64,000 nucleotides of DNA from JANNSX01 sp041397825 (GCA_041397825.1 JAWKVX010000006.1:372001-436000); one strand, 5' to 3'; positions 51,979 through 61,100 are shown, counted from the first letter of the stretch. The notes: generated by a model not told the origin, from the letters alone. Made by a program: numbers and translations.

Positions 51979-52896
51979 TTGAGCACCGACACGCTTGCCG
52001 TTCCATCGCCAGTTGCTGCTCGGAGCCTATGGCCCGGGCGTGGAGCCTTGTTGCTCACGGTCATTGTCTGGAGTGCCTGGACGGTCGCCACGAGCCACGC
52101 CATCAAGACATCGATGACGGCCTTCGACTTGGCGTTGTTTCGCTACGGCATTCCGGCTTGCGTGCTGGCGCCGGTCATCCTCCGGCATGGCCTCAAGGCC
52201 GGTGCGATGGGCTGGCGGGGTACACTCCTCATGGGGCTCGGAGCCGGCCTACCGTTCCAGATTCTGATCGGCATCGGCATGCGGTGGTCGCCGGCCGCCA
52301 ATGCCGGTGCCATGCTATCGGGCACCATGCCGATGTTTGCCGCCCTGCTGTCGGGTATCGTTCTGGGGGAACGCTTCACGATGGCACGGATCGGCGGCTT
52401 CGCCCTCATTCTCGGAGGTGTCGGCTTGCTCGGCCTGTTCAGCGCGCTTGCCGGTGCGCATGCGCAGTGGCACGGCTACCTCGTGTTGATGGCTGCTGCC
52501 GCGAGTTGGGCGATCTACACCGTCACGATGAAACGGGCGGGCGTCTCGGCGCTGCATGCGACGGCCATCGTGTCAGCGGTCGCGTTGATGTGCGATGTAG
52601 GTGCGATCGCCTTGGGCGCGCCGTCGCGGGTCATGCATGCCTCTCTATCCGAGGTTGCCATGCAGGTGGTGGCGCAGGGCCTGTTTGCCGGTCTGCTGGG
52701 CATGACGCTCTTCGCCTATGGCGTGCGCCAGCTCGGGGCCTCGCGGGCGGCGGCCTTCATCTCGCTCATTCCGGGCGTCGTGGCGCTGATGGCGGTGCCG
52801 CTCCTCGGCGAGACGATCGGCATCGAGGCGATCGCGGGCATCGCCGTGGTGAGCGTCGGCGTAGCCCTGGCGAGCGGCGCGTTCGAAAAAGCCTGA
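51979..52896 (+). CDS. EamA-family (DMT) transporter
   Basis: The 305-residue protein has ten predicted membrane helices in two EamA halves (AWTVATSHAIKTSMTAFDLAL, GNAGAMLSGTMPMFAALLSG-like first half; YLVLMAAAASWAIYTVTMKR second half). TTG at 51979 is the proposed start because no ATG precedes the first helix. Substrates of the family include amino acids and metabolites; none is indicated here. Confidence 0.88.
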   Translation: MSTDTLAVPSPVAARSLWPGRGALLLTVIVWSAWTVATSHAIKTSMTAFDLALFRYGIPACVLAPVILRHGLKAGAMGWRGTLLMGLGAGLPFQILIGIGMRWSPAANAGAMLSGTMPMFAALLSGIVLGERFTMARIGGFALILGGVGLLGLFSALAGAHAQWHGYLVLMAAAASWAIYTVTMKRAGVSALHATAIVSAVALMCDVGAIALGAPSRVMHASLSEVAMQVVAQGLFAGLLGMTLFAYGVRQLGASRAAAFISLIPGVVALMAVPLLGETIGIEAIAGIAVVSVGVALASGAFEKA

Positions 52897-52965
52897 TCCG
52901 GTGCCGCGTCCAGGCCGTATTGCTATCAGACAAACTGTATCCTTCGCCGATCACCAAAGGGAGCC

Positions 52966-53835
52966 ATGCCGATGCCCTTGAGCCAGGATATCATCAACCT
53001 CTACGACGCATTCACCCATGGCCAGATCACCCGGCGCGCCTTCTTGGAGCGCCTGACGTTGTTGGCGGGCGGGGCTGCGGCGGCCTCGGCGCTGCTTGGC
53101 GTCCTCGCCAACGATTACGCGCGGGCGGCCTTGGTGGCCGAGGACGACCCGCGGCTCGCCACCGCCTCCCAGGCCTATTCGAGCCTCGATGGCGATGTTC
53201 GGGCATATCTCGTTTGGTCGAAGGAGGGGGCAAAGCGCCCGGCCGTCATTGTCATCCATGAGAACCGGGGTCTCAACCCGCACATCAAGGATGTGGCGCG
53301 CCGCATCGCGCTCGAAGGCTTCATCGCCATCGCACCCGATGTGCTGACGAAGGAAGGCGGGACGCCCGAGGACGAGGACAAGGCCCGCGATCTCATTGGC
53401 AAGCTCGATGCGAAGGCGGCGATCGTGCGCCTGGTCGGGGCGGTCGACTTCGCCCGCTCGATCCCCGAGAGCACCGGCAAGACCGGCGCCGTCGGCTTCT
53501 GCTGGGGCGGCGGCATGGTCAATCAGCTGGCCGCCCACGCCGAGCATCTGGACGCCGGCGTCGCCTATTACGGCCGCCAGCTTTCGGCCGACCGCGTGCC
53601 CGACATCAAGGCGAAGCTCATGCTGCACTACGCCGGGAAGGACGAGCGTATCAACGCCGGCATCGCGGATTACGAGACGGCGCTGAAGGCAGCGGGCAAG
53701 TCCTACGAGCTCCACATGTACGAAGGCGCCCAGCACGCCTTCAACAACGACACCAACGCCGCGCGGTACGACAAGGCGGCGGCGGAACTCGCGTGGGGTA
53801 GGACGGTCACGTTTCTCAAGAATAACTTGGGATGA
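52966..53835 (+). CDS. Dienelactone hydrolase family protein with Tat-like leader
   Basis: The 289-residue alpha/beta hydrolase has a leader with TRRAFLERLTLLAGGAAAAS, resembling a Tat signal, followed by the hydrolase core. The catalytic Cys is in GFCWGGGMV, the His in GAQHAFNND, and the Asp is expected near YAGKDERI. Such enzymes hydrolyse dienelactone or carboxymethylenebutenolide-like compounds. It stands alone, 69 bp after the EamA gene. The exported location is an inference. Confidence 0.88.
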   Translation: MPMPLSQDIINLYDAFTHGQITRRAFLERLTLLAGGAAAASALLGVLANDYARAALVAEDDPRLATASQAYSSLDGDVRAYLVWSKEGAKRPAVIVIHENRGLNPHIKDVARRIALEGFIAIAPDVLTKEGGTPEDEDKARDLIGKLDAKAAIVRLVGAVDFARSIPESTGKTGAVGFCWGGGMVNQLAAHAEHLDAGVAYYGRQLSADRVPDIKAKLMLHYAGKDERINAGIADYETALKAAGKSYELHMYEGAQHAFNNDTNAARYDKAAAELAWGRTVTFLKNNLG

Positions 53836-53844
53836 AGATCGCTG

Positions 53845-54230
53845 TTAGTCCTGCGGTCGCATGATGGAGCCTTGCCGGATCAAATCATACATGCGCTTTG
53901 TTCCGTCGATCTGAAAGAGCGTTGACGAATGCCCGATGGCCGCGTGCCAAATACCAAGGTCATTCATCGAACGCCAGCCGGGCGCCTCGCTCAGATTGAT
54001 GGTTCCGCGACTATCGCCCGTCTCAGACAATCACAAGCTCGGAAGCCGGGCGATGTCGTGGGAGGCGATGGAAGTGCGCTACGCATGGCTACCGATGAGA
54101 ACTCTCTGATCAGAGATGCACGTCAGAAATCGAGCGGACTGACACTGATTTCTGCCGAATTTGTCGGCTACGGTGAACGAGTAGCTATCGACAACCGCCC
54201 CGGCTTCCGCTACAACCTCCCGCGAAATCC
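53845..54230 (-). other. Gene-free stretch with a possible decayed reading frame
   Basis: The 524-bp interval 53836-54359 has no convincing intact gene. On the minus strand one frame reads for about 125 codons (for example EVVAEAGAVVDSYSFTVADK, then DLGIWHAAIGHSSTLFQID) with two in-frame stops. It looks like a coding remnant but I do not recognise a family. The right end, nearest rplS, is GC-rich and without features. Confidence 0.3.
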
Positions 54231-54359
54231 CCAATCATGGGTTGCATGAGCGCCGTCTCGGCGCGGGCATCGGGTCCGGCGGCACGTCCGTCTTCCCCGC
54301 CGCGCTGGCAGAGACCTTCACGGGCCGCCGCTCCTCTGCGCTGCACAAGGACAACGACA

Positions 54360-55031
54360 ATGAATATCCTCCAGCAGCTCGAAAAAGAGCAGGTCGATCA
54401 ACTGGTTGCCAAGCGTCCGGTGCCCCCGTTCGAGCCCGGCGACACGCTCAAGGTGGGCGTCAAGATCGTCGAGGGTGAGAACTCCCGCGTGCAGATCTAC
54501 GAGGGGCTCTGCATCGCCCGCGCCGGCCAGGGCATCAATGCCAATTTCACGGTGCGCAAGATTTCTTATGGCGAGGGCGTCGAGCGCGTCTTCCCGCTCT
54601 ATTCGCCGATGGTGGACTCCATCGAGGTCGTCCGCCGCGGCCGGGTCCGCCGGGCCAAGCTCTACTACCTCCGCGGCCTCAAGGGTAAGGCGGCGCGCAT
54701 CTTCGAGCGCACGGACGCCCGCGGCAAGAAGCTCCAGGCCATCGACAACTGGAAGGGCTTCAAGAAGCCGAAGGGCGAGCCGGACGATCTCAAGAAGATC
54801 ACCGGCATTGCCGAGGATCTGGAGAAGCGGCTCAACAAGATCGGCATCACGAAATTCGAGCAGATCGCCAATCTGTCGGATGAGGATCTGGTGCGCGTCG
54901 ACGAGGCCATGAGCCTCAACGGCCGCATCGAGCGCGAGGACTGGATGGGACAGGCGCGCGTGCTGGTCACCGAGGCGACCGCGCATGAGGTCAACCTCGG
55001 CGAGGAAACGCCGGCCGAGGAGCAGAAGTAG
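54360..55031 (+). CDS. rplS: 50S ribosomal protein L19 with helix-hairpin-helix-like extension
   Basis: Residues 1-125 are standard L19 (EPGDTLKVGVKIVEGENSRV, SYGEGVERVFPLYSPMVDSI, RGRVRRAKLYYLRGLKGKAA). The protein then continues about 100 residues. Residues about 141-201 (DDLKKITGIAEDLEKRLNKI, ITKFEQIANLSDEDLVRVDE) form a helix-hairpin-helix-like domain, with an acidic tail EETPAEEQK. Typical L19 has about 115-130 residues. The ATG at 54360 follows a GC-rich leader. Confidence 0.95.
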   Translation: MNILQQLEKEQVDQLVAKRPVPPFEPGDTLKVGVKIVEGENSRVQIYEGLCIARAGQGINANFTVRKISYGEGVERVFPLYSPMVDSIEVVRRGRVRRAKLYYLRGLKGKAARIFERTDARGKKLQAIDNWKGFKKPKGEPDDLKKITGIAEDLEKRLNKIGITKFEQIANLSDEDLVRVDEAMSLNGRIEREDWMGQARVLVTEATAHEVNLGEETPAEEQK

Positions 55032-55058
55032 CCAGCGACCCTGGCGATCGGACGTCGG

Positions 55059-55084
55059 CAAGGGCAGCCCTGGGGCTGCCCTTG
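55059..55084 (+). terminator. Hairpin after rplS
   Basis: An inverted repeat of about 11-12 bp (55059-55070 with 55073-55084, loop opening to four bases) is followed by TCGTCT. It ends about 20 bp before the next gene, so it is a weak terminator or attenuating structure. Confidence 0.6.
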
Positions 55085-55102
55085 TCGTCTTCGGAGGTCG
55101 AG

Positions 55103-55615
55103 ATGCCAGTCGAAATCCGCATCGCCCGGCGCGAGGATCTGGCCGCCGTCAGCGCACTTCTCGGCCAGACCTGGCACGCGACTTATGACGGGATCTACGG
55201 TCCCGATCGTGTGGCCGAAATCACCCGTCGTTGGCATTCGGTCGAGAGCCTCGCCAAGGGGATCGATCGGTCGGGAGCCCGGTTTCTCGTGGCGGTCGAG
55301 GACGGCCGGATCGTCGGAACGCTGTCGCTGGGGGCTGGCGACGCCGGCCGTCTGAAGCTCGATCGGCTCTATGTGCTTCCGGACGTGCAACGCCGTGGCA
55401 TCGGCGGACGCCTTTTGGACGCCGGCCTCGCCGCTGTCCCGACGGCAGAGGCGATCGATCTCGAAGTCGAGCCGGCCAATGCTCAGGCCATCCGATTCTA
55501 TGAGCGGCAGGGCTTTGTGGTCACCGGCGAAACCAGCGATTGCAGCGGCTCCGGTGATCGCATTCCCGCGCTCATCATGTCGCGGACCCTCAAGGCGCAA
55601 TCGCCTCAGAGGTGA
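55103..55615 (+). CDS. GNAT family N-acetyltransferase
   Basis: The 170-residue protein opens VEIRIARREDLAAVSALLGQ and has the acetyl-CoA loop VLPDVQRRGIGGRLLDAGLA and NAQAIRFYERQGFVVTGE. The ATG at 55103 follows GGAGG. The C-terminal end overlaps the convergent DUF302 gene by 26 bp. Substrate unknown. Confidence 0.9.
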   Translation: MPVEIRIARREDLAAVSALLGQTWHATYDGIYGPDRVAEITRRWHSVESLAKGIDRSGARFLVAVEDGRIVGTLSLGAGDAGRLKLDRLYVLPDVQRRGIGGRLLDAGLAAVPTAEAIDLEVEPANAQAIRFYERQGFVVTGETSDCSGSGDRIPALIMSRTLKAQSPQR

Positions 55616-56051
55616 TGGCATCGAGCGCGGCGCCGATCTTTTCGAGGACCGGGTGGTTGCTCGCGAGGTTCCGCAATCTGGCGAGATCGGCGGGAGGGTC
55701 GTAGGCGACCTGCACTTTTCCATCGCTGCCTTGCCAGACGAGTACTTTGAGAGGTAGCGAGAGCCCCATGGTCGGCTCGGCCTGCATGAGCGGCGTGCCG
55801 CCCTTGGGATTGCCGAACTGAACGAGAACCATCGCCGGCAGAGAGAGGCCAGCTGCCGTCGCGCCCGCCCCGTGGTCGATGCGGCCGAACAGAGTCATGC
55901 CCTTGCCGACGGCTGCCTTCTCGAGACGATCGACGGTCTCGGCGACGGACTTGGGGCTCGGCTTCACAATCGTTTCGGCCCGGGTCCCGGCAGCCGCGAA
56001 GGCCAGGGCGAACATTGCGAGAAGGCACGATTGGAGCTGGTGGCGACGCAT
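55590..56051 (-). CDS. DUF302 domain secreted protein
   Basis: The 153-residue product has a Sec signal peptide (LAMFALAFAAAGTRA) and a DUF302 domain of the usual pattern (VDRLEKAAVGKGMTLFGRID, PLKVLVWQGSDGKVQVAYDP). The function is unknown; the fold resembles a small beta-alpha sandwich. It is divergent from leuC. Confidence 0.88.
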   Translation of the reverse strand: MRRHQLQSCLLAMFALAFAAAGTRAETIVKPSPKSVAETVDRLEKAAVGKGMTLFGRIDHGAGATAAGLSLPAMVLVQFGNPKGGTPLMQAEPTMGLSLPLKVLVWQGSDGKVQVAYDPPADLARLRNLASNHPVLEKIGAALDAITSEAIAP

Positions 56052-56269
56052 GGAGACCTCCGATCTGGCTGGGCTCGAGAGGCAAGACTAGCGCCGCGAC
56101 ACAACGTCGAGGGTCACGTTCCGGTGAGCTCGATGGGGCCCTCGGTCAAGTCGGGGCGCCGCCGCGACCCCCGGCCACTTGCAGCCGGCGGCTTTTTCAC
56201 GCAATGGATGACCGCAATTGCAAGACTGTGCCGGCCTCAGGGCCTGCCTACGACGGGACGAGTGAGCCC

Positions 56270-57664
56270 ATGGCCAAAACGACGCTCTACGACAAGATCT
56301 GGAATGACCATCTGGTCGACCAAGCCGACGATGGCACCTGCCTCATCTACATCGATCGCCACCTTGTCCACGAAGTGACGAGCCCACAGGCCTTTGAGGG
56401 CTTGCGGATGTCGGGCCGCAAGGTGAGAGCGCCCGGCAAGACTCTCGCCGTCGTCGACCACAACGTGCCGACCACCGACCGCTCGCATGGCATCGACGAT
56501 CCGGAATCGGCGCTCCAGGTCAAGACTCTGGCCGAGAACTGCGCTGAGTTCGACATCGAGTATTTCAACGAAGTCGACAGGCGCCAGGGCATCGTTCACG
56601 TGGTCGGACCCGAGCAGGGGTTCACGCTTCCCGGCACGACGATCGTCTGCGGTGATAGCCACACCTCGACGCATGGCGCTTTCGGCGCGCTGGCCCACGG
56701 CATCGGCACCTCCGAGGTCGAGCATGTGCTGGCCACCCAGACGCTCAGCCAGAAGAAGTCCAAGAATTTCCGTATCACGGTCGATGGCAAGCGGCCGGAG
56801 GGTGTGACGCCGAAGGATATCGTGCTCGCCATCATCGGCGAGATCGGCACTGCCGGCGGAACCGGTTATGTCGTCGAATATGCCGGGGAGGCCATCCGCG
56901 ATCTCTCGATCGAAGGCCGGATGACCGTCTGCAACATGTCGATCGAGGGCGGCGCTCGTGCCGGTCTTATCGCTCCCGACGAAAACACCGTCGCCTATTT
57001 CAAGGATCGTCCGCGCTCGCCCAAAGGCAAGCTCTGGGACGAGGCACGCCGCTACTGGGAGACGCTGCACTCCGATGACGGCGCCCATTGGGACCGCGAG
57101 CTCAAGCTCGACGCCGCCAAGCTGCCGCCACTCGTCACCTGGGGGACGAGTCCGGAGGATGTCGTCTCGGTGGCCGGAGTCGTGCCCAATCCCGACGACA
57201 TCGCCGATCCGAAGCGTCGCGAGAGCAAGTGGAACGCGCTCAAATACATGGGCCTGACACCCGGCACCAAGGTGACGGACATCACACTTGATCGCATATT
57301 CATCGGCTCATGCACCAATGGCCGGATCGAGGATCTAAGAGCGGTTGCCAAGGTCGTGGACGGCAAGACGGTTGCTTCGACGCTCCGGGCCATGATCGTG
57401 CCGGGCTCCGGTCTCGTCAAAGCCCAGGCCGAGGCCGAGGGGCTGGACAAGATCTTCAAGGCCGCCGGTTTCGAATGGCGCGAGCCAGGCTGCTCGATGT
57501 GCCTCGGCATGAATCCGGACCAGCTCAAACCCGAGGAGCGGTGCGCCTCGACGTCCAACCGGAACTTCGAGGGCCGGCAGGGCTACAAGGGCCGTACCCA
57601 CCTCGTCTCACCGGTCATGGCGGCCGCTGCCGCGATCGCCGGGCGGTTCGTAGATGTGCGGTAG
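56270..57664 (+). CDS. leuC: 3-isopropylmalate dehydratase large subunit
   Basis: The 464-residue aconitase-family subunit isomerises isopropylmalate in leucine synthesis. Iron-sulfur ligands are in FIGSCTNGRIEDLRA and CSMCLGMNPDQL, and the start AKTTLYDKIWNDHLVDQADD is typical. The ATG at 56270 is chosen; the frame extends to 56015, but the extra part is antisense to the DUF302 gene. LeuD is not in the window. Confidence 0.96.
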   Translation: MAKTTLYDKIWNDHLVDQADDGTCLIYIDRHLVHEVTSPQAFEGLRMSGRKVRAPGKTLAVVDHNVPTTDRSHGIDDPESALQVKTLAENCAEFDIEYFNEVDRRQGIVHVVGPEQGFTLPGTTIVCGDSHTSTHGAFGALAHGIGTSEVEHVLATQTLSQKKSKNFRITVDGKRPEGVTPKDIVLAIIGEIGTAGGTGYVVEYAGEAIRDLSIEGRMTVCNMSIEGGARAGLIAPDENTVAYFKDRPRSPKGKLWDEARRYWETLHSDDGAHWDRELKLDAAKLPPLVTWGTSPEDVVSVAGVVPNPDDIADPKRRESKWNALKYMGLTPGTKVTDITLDRIFIGSCTNGRIEDLRAVAKVVDGKTVASTLRAMIVPGSGLVKAQAEAEGLDKIFKAAGFEWREPGCSMCLGMNPDQLKPEERCASTSNRNFEGRQGYKGRTHLVSPVMAAAAAIAGRFVDVR

Positions 57665-57680
57665 GTCTTGATCGAGAAAG

Positions 57681-57709
57681 GCAGGGTCACGTCTGAGACG
57701 TGACCCTGC
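57681..57709. terminator. Perfect 13-bp palindromic hairpin after leuC
   Basis: Arms at 57681-57693 and 57697-57709 pair perfectly over 13 bp with a TGA loop. It lies 17 bp after the leuC stop, with no T tract in either direction, between leuC and the convergent RTX gene. It could be a terminator or a protein-binding site. Confidence 0.5.
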
Positions 57710-57771
57710 GAGGATTGGGTGTTTGGACGCAGTTTGAACGCGCGAGCATCCGGAGCGCGTGGGTGCCGTCC

Positions 57772-58467
57772 TCAGATGATGAAATCGGCGTTGTCGATTA
57801 CCGTGATACCCGTGATGAAAACCTCGTTGAGCGGACCGGCGCCGTTGTTGGCAGCGAACTGCAGAAGCTTGCCTCCACCGAGTAGATCGAACGTTTGAAA
57901 CACCACATTCGGCACGTGTGACAGGTCGATCTTGTCCGTACCACCTTGGAAGACGCCCTTGAAGCCCACGATCGTGTCGACCTTGCCGGACGCGCTTCTC
58001 AGTGCGTCGGAGGCGCCGAAAACAAAGCGATCGGCGCCGTTTCCTCCGTTCATGACATCGATGCCTGTCCCGCCTGCAATGAGGTCGTTGCCATCGCCGC
58101 CATTGATCCTGTCGTTGCCGGATTCCCCGTACAACTTGTCGCCGGCGTCACCGCCTGAGATCACATCGTTTCCGGAACCGCCACGAGCGATGTCCTTTCC
58201 GGAATCGCCATAGATCTTGTCATTCCCGACGCCGCCAAAAATGGTGTCGTTTCCAGAGCCGCCGCGAATGATGTCGTTGCCGGCCTGTCCGTACAATGAG
58301 TCGCGATAGTCGCCGCCGTAGATCTTGTCGTTGCCAGTGCCGCCGTAGATCTTATCAAAACCGCCATTGCCGTAGAGAAAATCACCGCCGCCGAGCCCGT
58401 AGATCGAATCGGCGCGGGGGCCGCCACGGATGATATCGATACGGTTAGTTCCCACGATCCTTGACAC
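57772..58467 (-). CDS. RTX (hemolysin-type calcium-binding) repeat protein
   Basis: The 231-residue protein consists of about ten nonapeptide repeats of the GGXGXDXUX type (GGTGNDKIYGG, GGSGNDTIFGG, GGDGNDLIAGG) from about residue 25 to 145, then a C-terminal domain with ADRFVFGASDALRSASGKVD. Calcium binding and type I secretion are expected from the family. No ABC exporter or membrane-fusion protein is nearby. It has no N-terminal signal peptide, as usual. Confidence 0.9.
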   Translation of the reverse strand: MSRIVGTNRIDIIRGGPRADSIYGLGGGDFLYGNGGFDKIYGGTGNDKIYGGDYRDSLYGQAGNDIIRGGSGNDTIFGGVGNDKIYGDSGKDIARGGSGNDVISGGDAGDKLYGESGNDRINGGDGNDLIAGGTGIDVMNGGNGADRFVFGASDALRSASGKVDTIVGFKGVFQGGTDKIDLSHVPNVVFQTFDLLGGGKLLQFAANNGAGPLNEVFITGITVIDNADFII

Positions 58468-58725
58468 GGGCCTATGCTCCTTTTCCGCAACTTGTCTGAC
58501 GCGGCGAGCAAGATAGTCATTTGATCAGTGTGAATGCAGACAATCCAGCGTAAGGGTAAACAGTTCGCGCTACGCGCTTTCACCGACTGTCGGTGGACTT
58601 GATTTGTGACAGCTCCTCCCCGAAGCGGAGGTCACGCCCTTTGGGTCGCAGGCTACGGCGCTCACCGTCAACCGGATCGCCACCGAATTGAGCGGGCGAT
58701 CCGGTGCCGGACAAACCTGTTTGCC

Positions 58726-58902
58726 TCATATCCCTCGGATAATGTTGCCGAGCACGAGGATGATGTAGGCGACCAGTAGCGAGATGAAGGTGTTGCCGCC
58801 GACGACCGGAATGGCGATGCCGCCGAAATAGGCGATGAGCGCCAGGATCGCCAAGAGGAGCGAGAGGAAGAAGACAACGGCGGTCGGTGCGGTCAGTCTC
58901 AT
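58726..58902 (-). CDS. 58-residue two-helix membrane peptide
   Basis: The frame encodes 58 residues (MRLTAPTAVVFFLSLLLAIL start, then YFGGIAIPVVGGNTFISLLV and YIILVLGNIIRGI). Two hydrophobic segments with a short loop are evident. It starts with ATG at 58902 and is preceded by AGAGGGATTG. It lies 66 bp downstream of the YbjQ-like gene on the same strand and may be part of the same transcript. No family was recognised. Confidence 0.6.
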   Translation of the reverse strand: MRLTAPTAVVFFLSLLLAILALIAYFGGIAIPVVGGNTFISLLVAYIILVLGNIIRGI

Positions 58903-58968
58903 GACAATCCCTCTGTATTCGCGACCCGTTGGTTCCGGGTCGCCAGCCTGATAGTGTCGGAGATTGGC

Positions 58969-59292
58969 TCAAGGAGCCCCCTCGACATAGCGGAACGGCG
59001 TACCATAGACGACGACCTCGACGCCACCCTCGACGATTTTCGGATGGCCGATTCTGACGCCGATGACTCCGTCGAAGCCGCCGTCCCGGGCCTTCGCCTT
59101 TAGACTGTCGAGCGCGCGCTCGATCGCCTGTTCGGCCAGCGTCTCGTAGCGGCTCATCCGGCCACCAAACGTATTCGTGATGTGCTCGCGCAAATCCTTG
59201 AGAATATTCGCAGCGCTGATCGCGACCGCGAAGAGCAGCGGACCTTCCTCGATACGGCGGCCTTGCAGCTGCTCGACGGAATAGAGGGCCAT
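58969..59292 (-). CDS. YbjQ/UPF0145 family protein
   Basis: The 107-residue protein aligns by eye with YbjQ: SVEQLQGRRIEEGPLLF, AANILKDLREHITNTFGGR, RYETLAEQAIERALDSLKAK and GVIGVRIGHPK. The role is unknown. The ATG at 59292 matches the family start. An ATG at 59310 would overlap the upstream stop as TGATG and couple translation; both are possible. Confidence 0.8.
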   Translation of the reverse strand: MALYSVEQLQGRRIEEGPLLFAVAISAANILKDLREHITNTFGGRMSRYETLAEQAIERALDSLKAKARDGGFDGVIGVRIGHPKIVEGGVEVVVYGTPFRYVEGAP

Positions 59293-59309
59293 TTCGCCGG
59301 ACCGCCCCA

Positions 59310-61100
59310 TCAAGATGCCGCGCGCCGGGGAACGGCAAGCAACCGTCGCAACACGAGCAGCACAAGGACGAGCCCGAATGCGGCGAGCACGGCCGCCACG
59401 CGATGAGTCTCCCACAGCAGTAGTGGGTGCACCTCACCCTTGACGACCTCCATGACGTCACTCTTGATCGTCGGCCAATCGAGGATGGCCGGCGACCCGA
59501 GCACCATCTCCACGGCCCGGGCCTGATCCCGGCTTCCCTTGATGGCCGTCGCCACATGCGGCTTGGCGAAGATCTGCATGCGCCCAGGGTCTGCCGACAC
59601 GGCCTCGAGTAGTCGGGGCCGCGCCTGCGGGCTGAGGCCTTCGAGGTAGCCCGCGAGCGATGTCATCTCGTCGGTGCCAAGGGATGTGGCGAGAACCTTC
59701 AAGCGGTCGGCTGGAAGCGACAGCAATTGCGCGCGCGCCGCTGCCGGCTGGGCGGCAATACGCCGGATGACGATAGTATCCCCCAGCGAGAGGATACGCT
59801 CGAGGCCGGAGCGCGTGAGCTTGGTCGGATCGGTCAGCCGATGAAGCTCAAGGGAAACGACGCGCTCCAGGTCGTTGCCGGCAAGGGCGCGCCAGTCGAG
59901 CGCTGTCTGCAGCGATTGCAGGTCGTTGGCAATGATCAATGCGGGTTCCGGCAGTCGCTTCACAGCCTCGTCGAGCGTTCCGTCCTCCAGACGGCGGACG
60001 ACCCCGGCCTCCCTTTCCTTTGCGAGGATGAGGGCGACCACGCGGTCGACGCGCGGCAGGCTCTCCCGGCCGACGCTGTCGAGGTAGGCCTTGAAGCTCG
60101 GGAACCGCTCGGCGAGTTCGACCACCTTGGTGTGTGCCTGACGGAAATCGTGCCAAAGGGCGACGATGTGGTCGGCGGTGGCGGCACTGACCTCCGTCAG
60201 ATGCTGGCCGAGCTGCTCCGAGATCGCCGAGGCGAGCTCCTCCCTGACACTCGACTTCGTCTCCTCCGACTTCATCTCGGTCTCGATGATGGGCATCACG
60301 CCGTGGCGCATGTCCCAGATATCCTTGGCGATCAGCACCAGGCCGACACCGGTCGCCACAACCGAGACCAGCCGGCCGAGCACGGCACCGACCACGCGCT
60401 GGCCGACGCGCCGTGCCATGTTGGAGAGGGTCCGCCGCACGATGAGTACGACGGTGCCGGCGATGATCCCCTTGGTGGAGAGGGCGATATCGGCGTTCCC
60501 GACCTCGGCGGCGCCGGTTGCAGGCGTGATCTCGAAGGCCGTGCCGGTATCCTCGGAGACCATGAGCGAGATCGAGGAGCCATAGCGGGGCCCGAGATAG
60601 GCCCGGACGCAGGCGACGGCCGGCAGCTTTGCATCCAGCGCCCCGAGCTCGATACGGGTCGCCAGGGTCTTGCCGACCTCGGTGACGAGCCGCTCGATAG
60701 CCGCCTTCATCTCCTCGGACCGATAGACCCGCTCGGCCACCGTCGTCGTCAGCTTCTGTGTCGCCTCCTTGGAGGTGAGCGTCTTCAAGAGGTCGAGATA
60801 GCCCGACTCCTCCTTGATCTCGTCGACGGCTGCGGCAACGCGCCGGTCGAGGAACTCGTCCATGTAGAGCTTGCGCCACTCGTCGTTGACGACGGCCTGA
60901 TAGTCGACGCCGTCGAGGCTGCTCCTGAGTGTCTCGGCCGTCAGCTTGTCGATCTCAGCACGGAAGGCGCTCTCGTCGTCGACTTGGCACGAGGTGCTCG
61001 TCTCGCTGGCTTGCGCTATGGCCAGCGGCTGCAGATCAATGCTTGCCGCCGTTGCGAGCGCGGTGATGAGAGACAGCGCTTTTCGCAGCCAGCTCGGCAT
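59310..61100 (-). CDS. Large membrane-anchored protein of unknown function
   Basis: The 596-residue protein starts at the ATG at 61100 after GGGAG, with a signal-anchor or signal peptide (SLITALATAASIDLQPLAIAQ). A middle hydrophobic stretch (about 205-260, VGAVLGRLVSVVATGVGLVL) and a final membrane helix (LAAFGLVLVLLVLRRLLAV, about 570-590) are visible. The rest is helical, with long charged stretches. I do not recognise the family. It is followed immediately by the YbjQ-like and small peptide genes. Confidence 0.65.
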   Translation of the reverse strand: MPSWLRKALSLITALATAASIDLQPLAIAQASETSTSCQVDDESAFRAEIDKLTAETLRSSLDGVDYQAVVNDEWRKLYMDEFLDRRVAAAVDEIKEESGYLDLLKTLTSKEATQKLTTTVAERVYRSEEMKAAIERLVTEVGKTLATRIELGALDAKLPAVACVRAYLGPRYGSSISLMVSEDTGTAFEITPATGAAEVGNADIALSTKGIIAGTVVLIVRRTLSNMARRVGQRVVGAVLGRLVSVVATGVGLVLIAKDIWDMRHGVMPIIETEMKSEETKSSVREELASAISEQLGQHLTEVSAATADHIVALWHDFRQAHTKVVELAERFPSFKAYLDSVGRESLPRVDRVVALILAKEREAGVVRRLEDGTLDEAVKRLPEPALIIANDLQSLQTALDWRALAGNDLERVVSLELHRLTDPTKLTRSGLERILSLGDTIVIRRIAAQPAAARAQLLSLPADRLKVLATSLGTDEMTSLAGYLEGLSPQARPRLLEAVSADPGRMQIFAKPHVATAIKGSRDQARAVEMVLGSPAILDWPTIKSDVMEVVKGEVHPLLLWETHRVAAVLAAFGLVLVLLVLRRLLAVPRRAAS

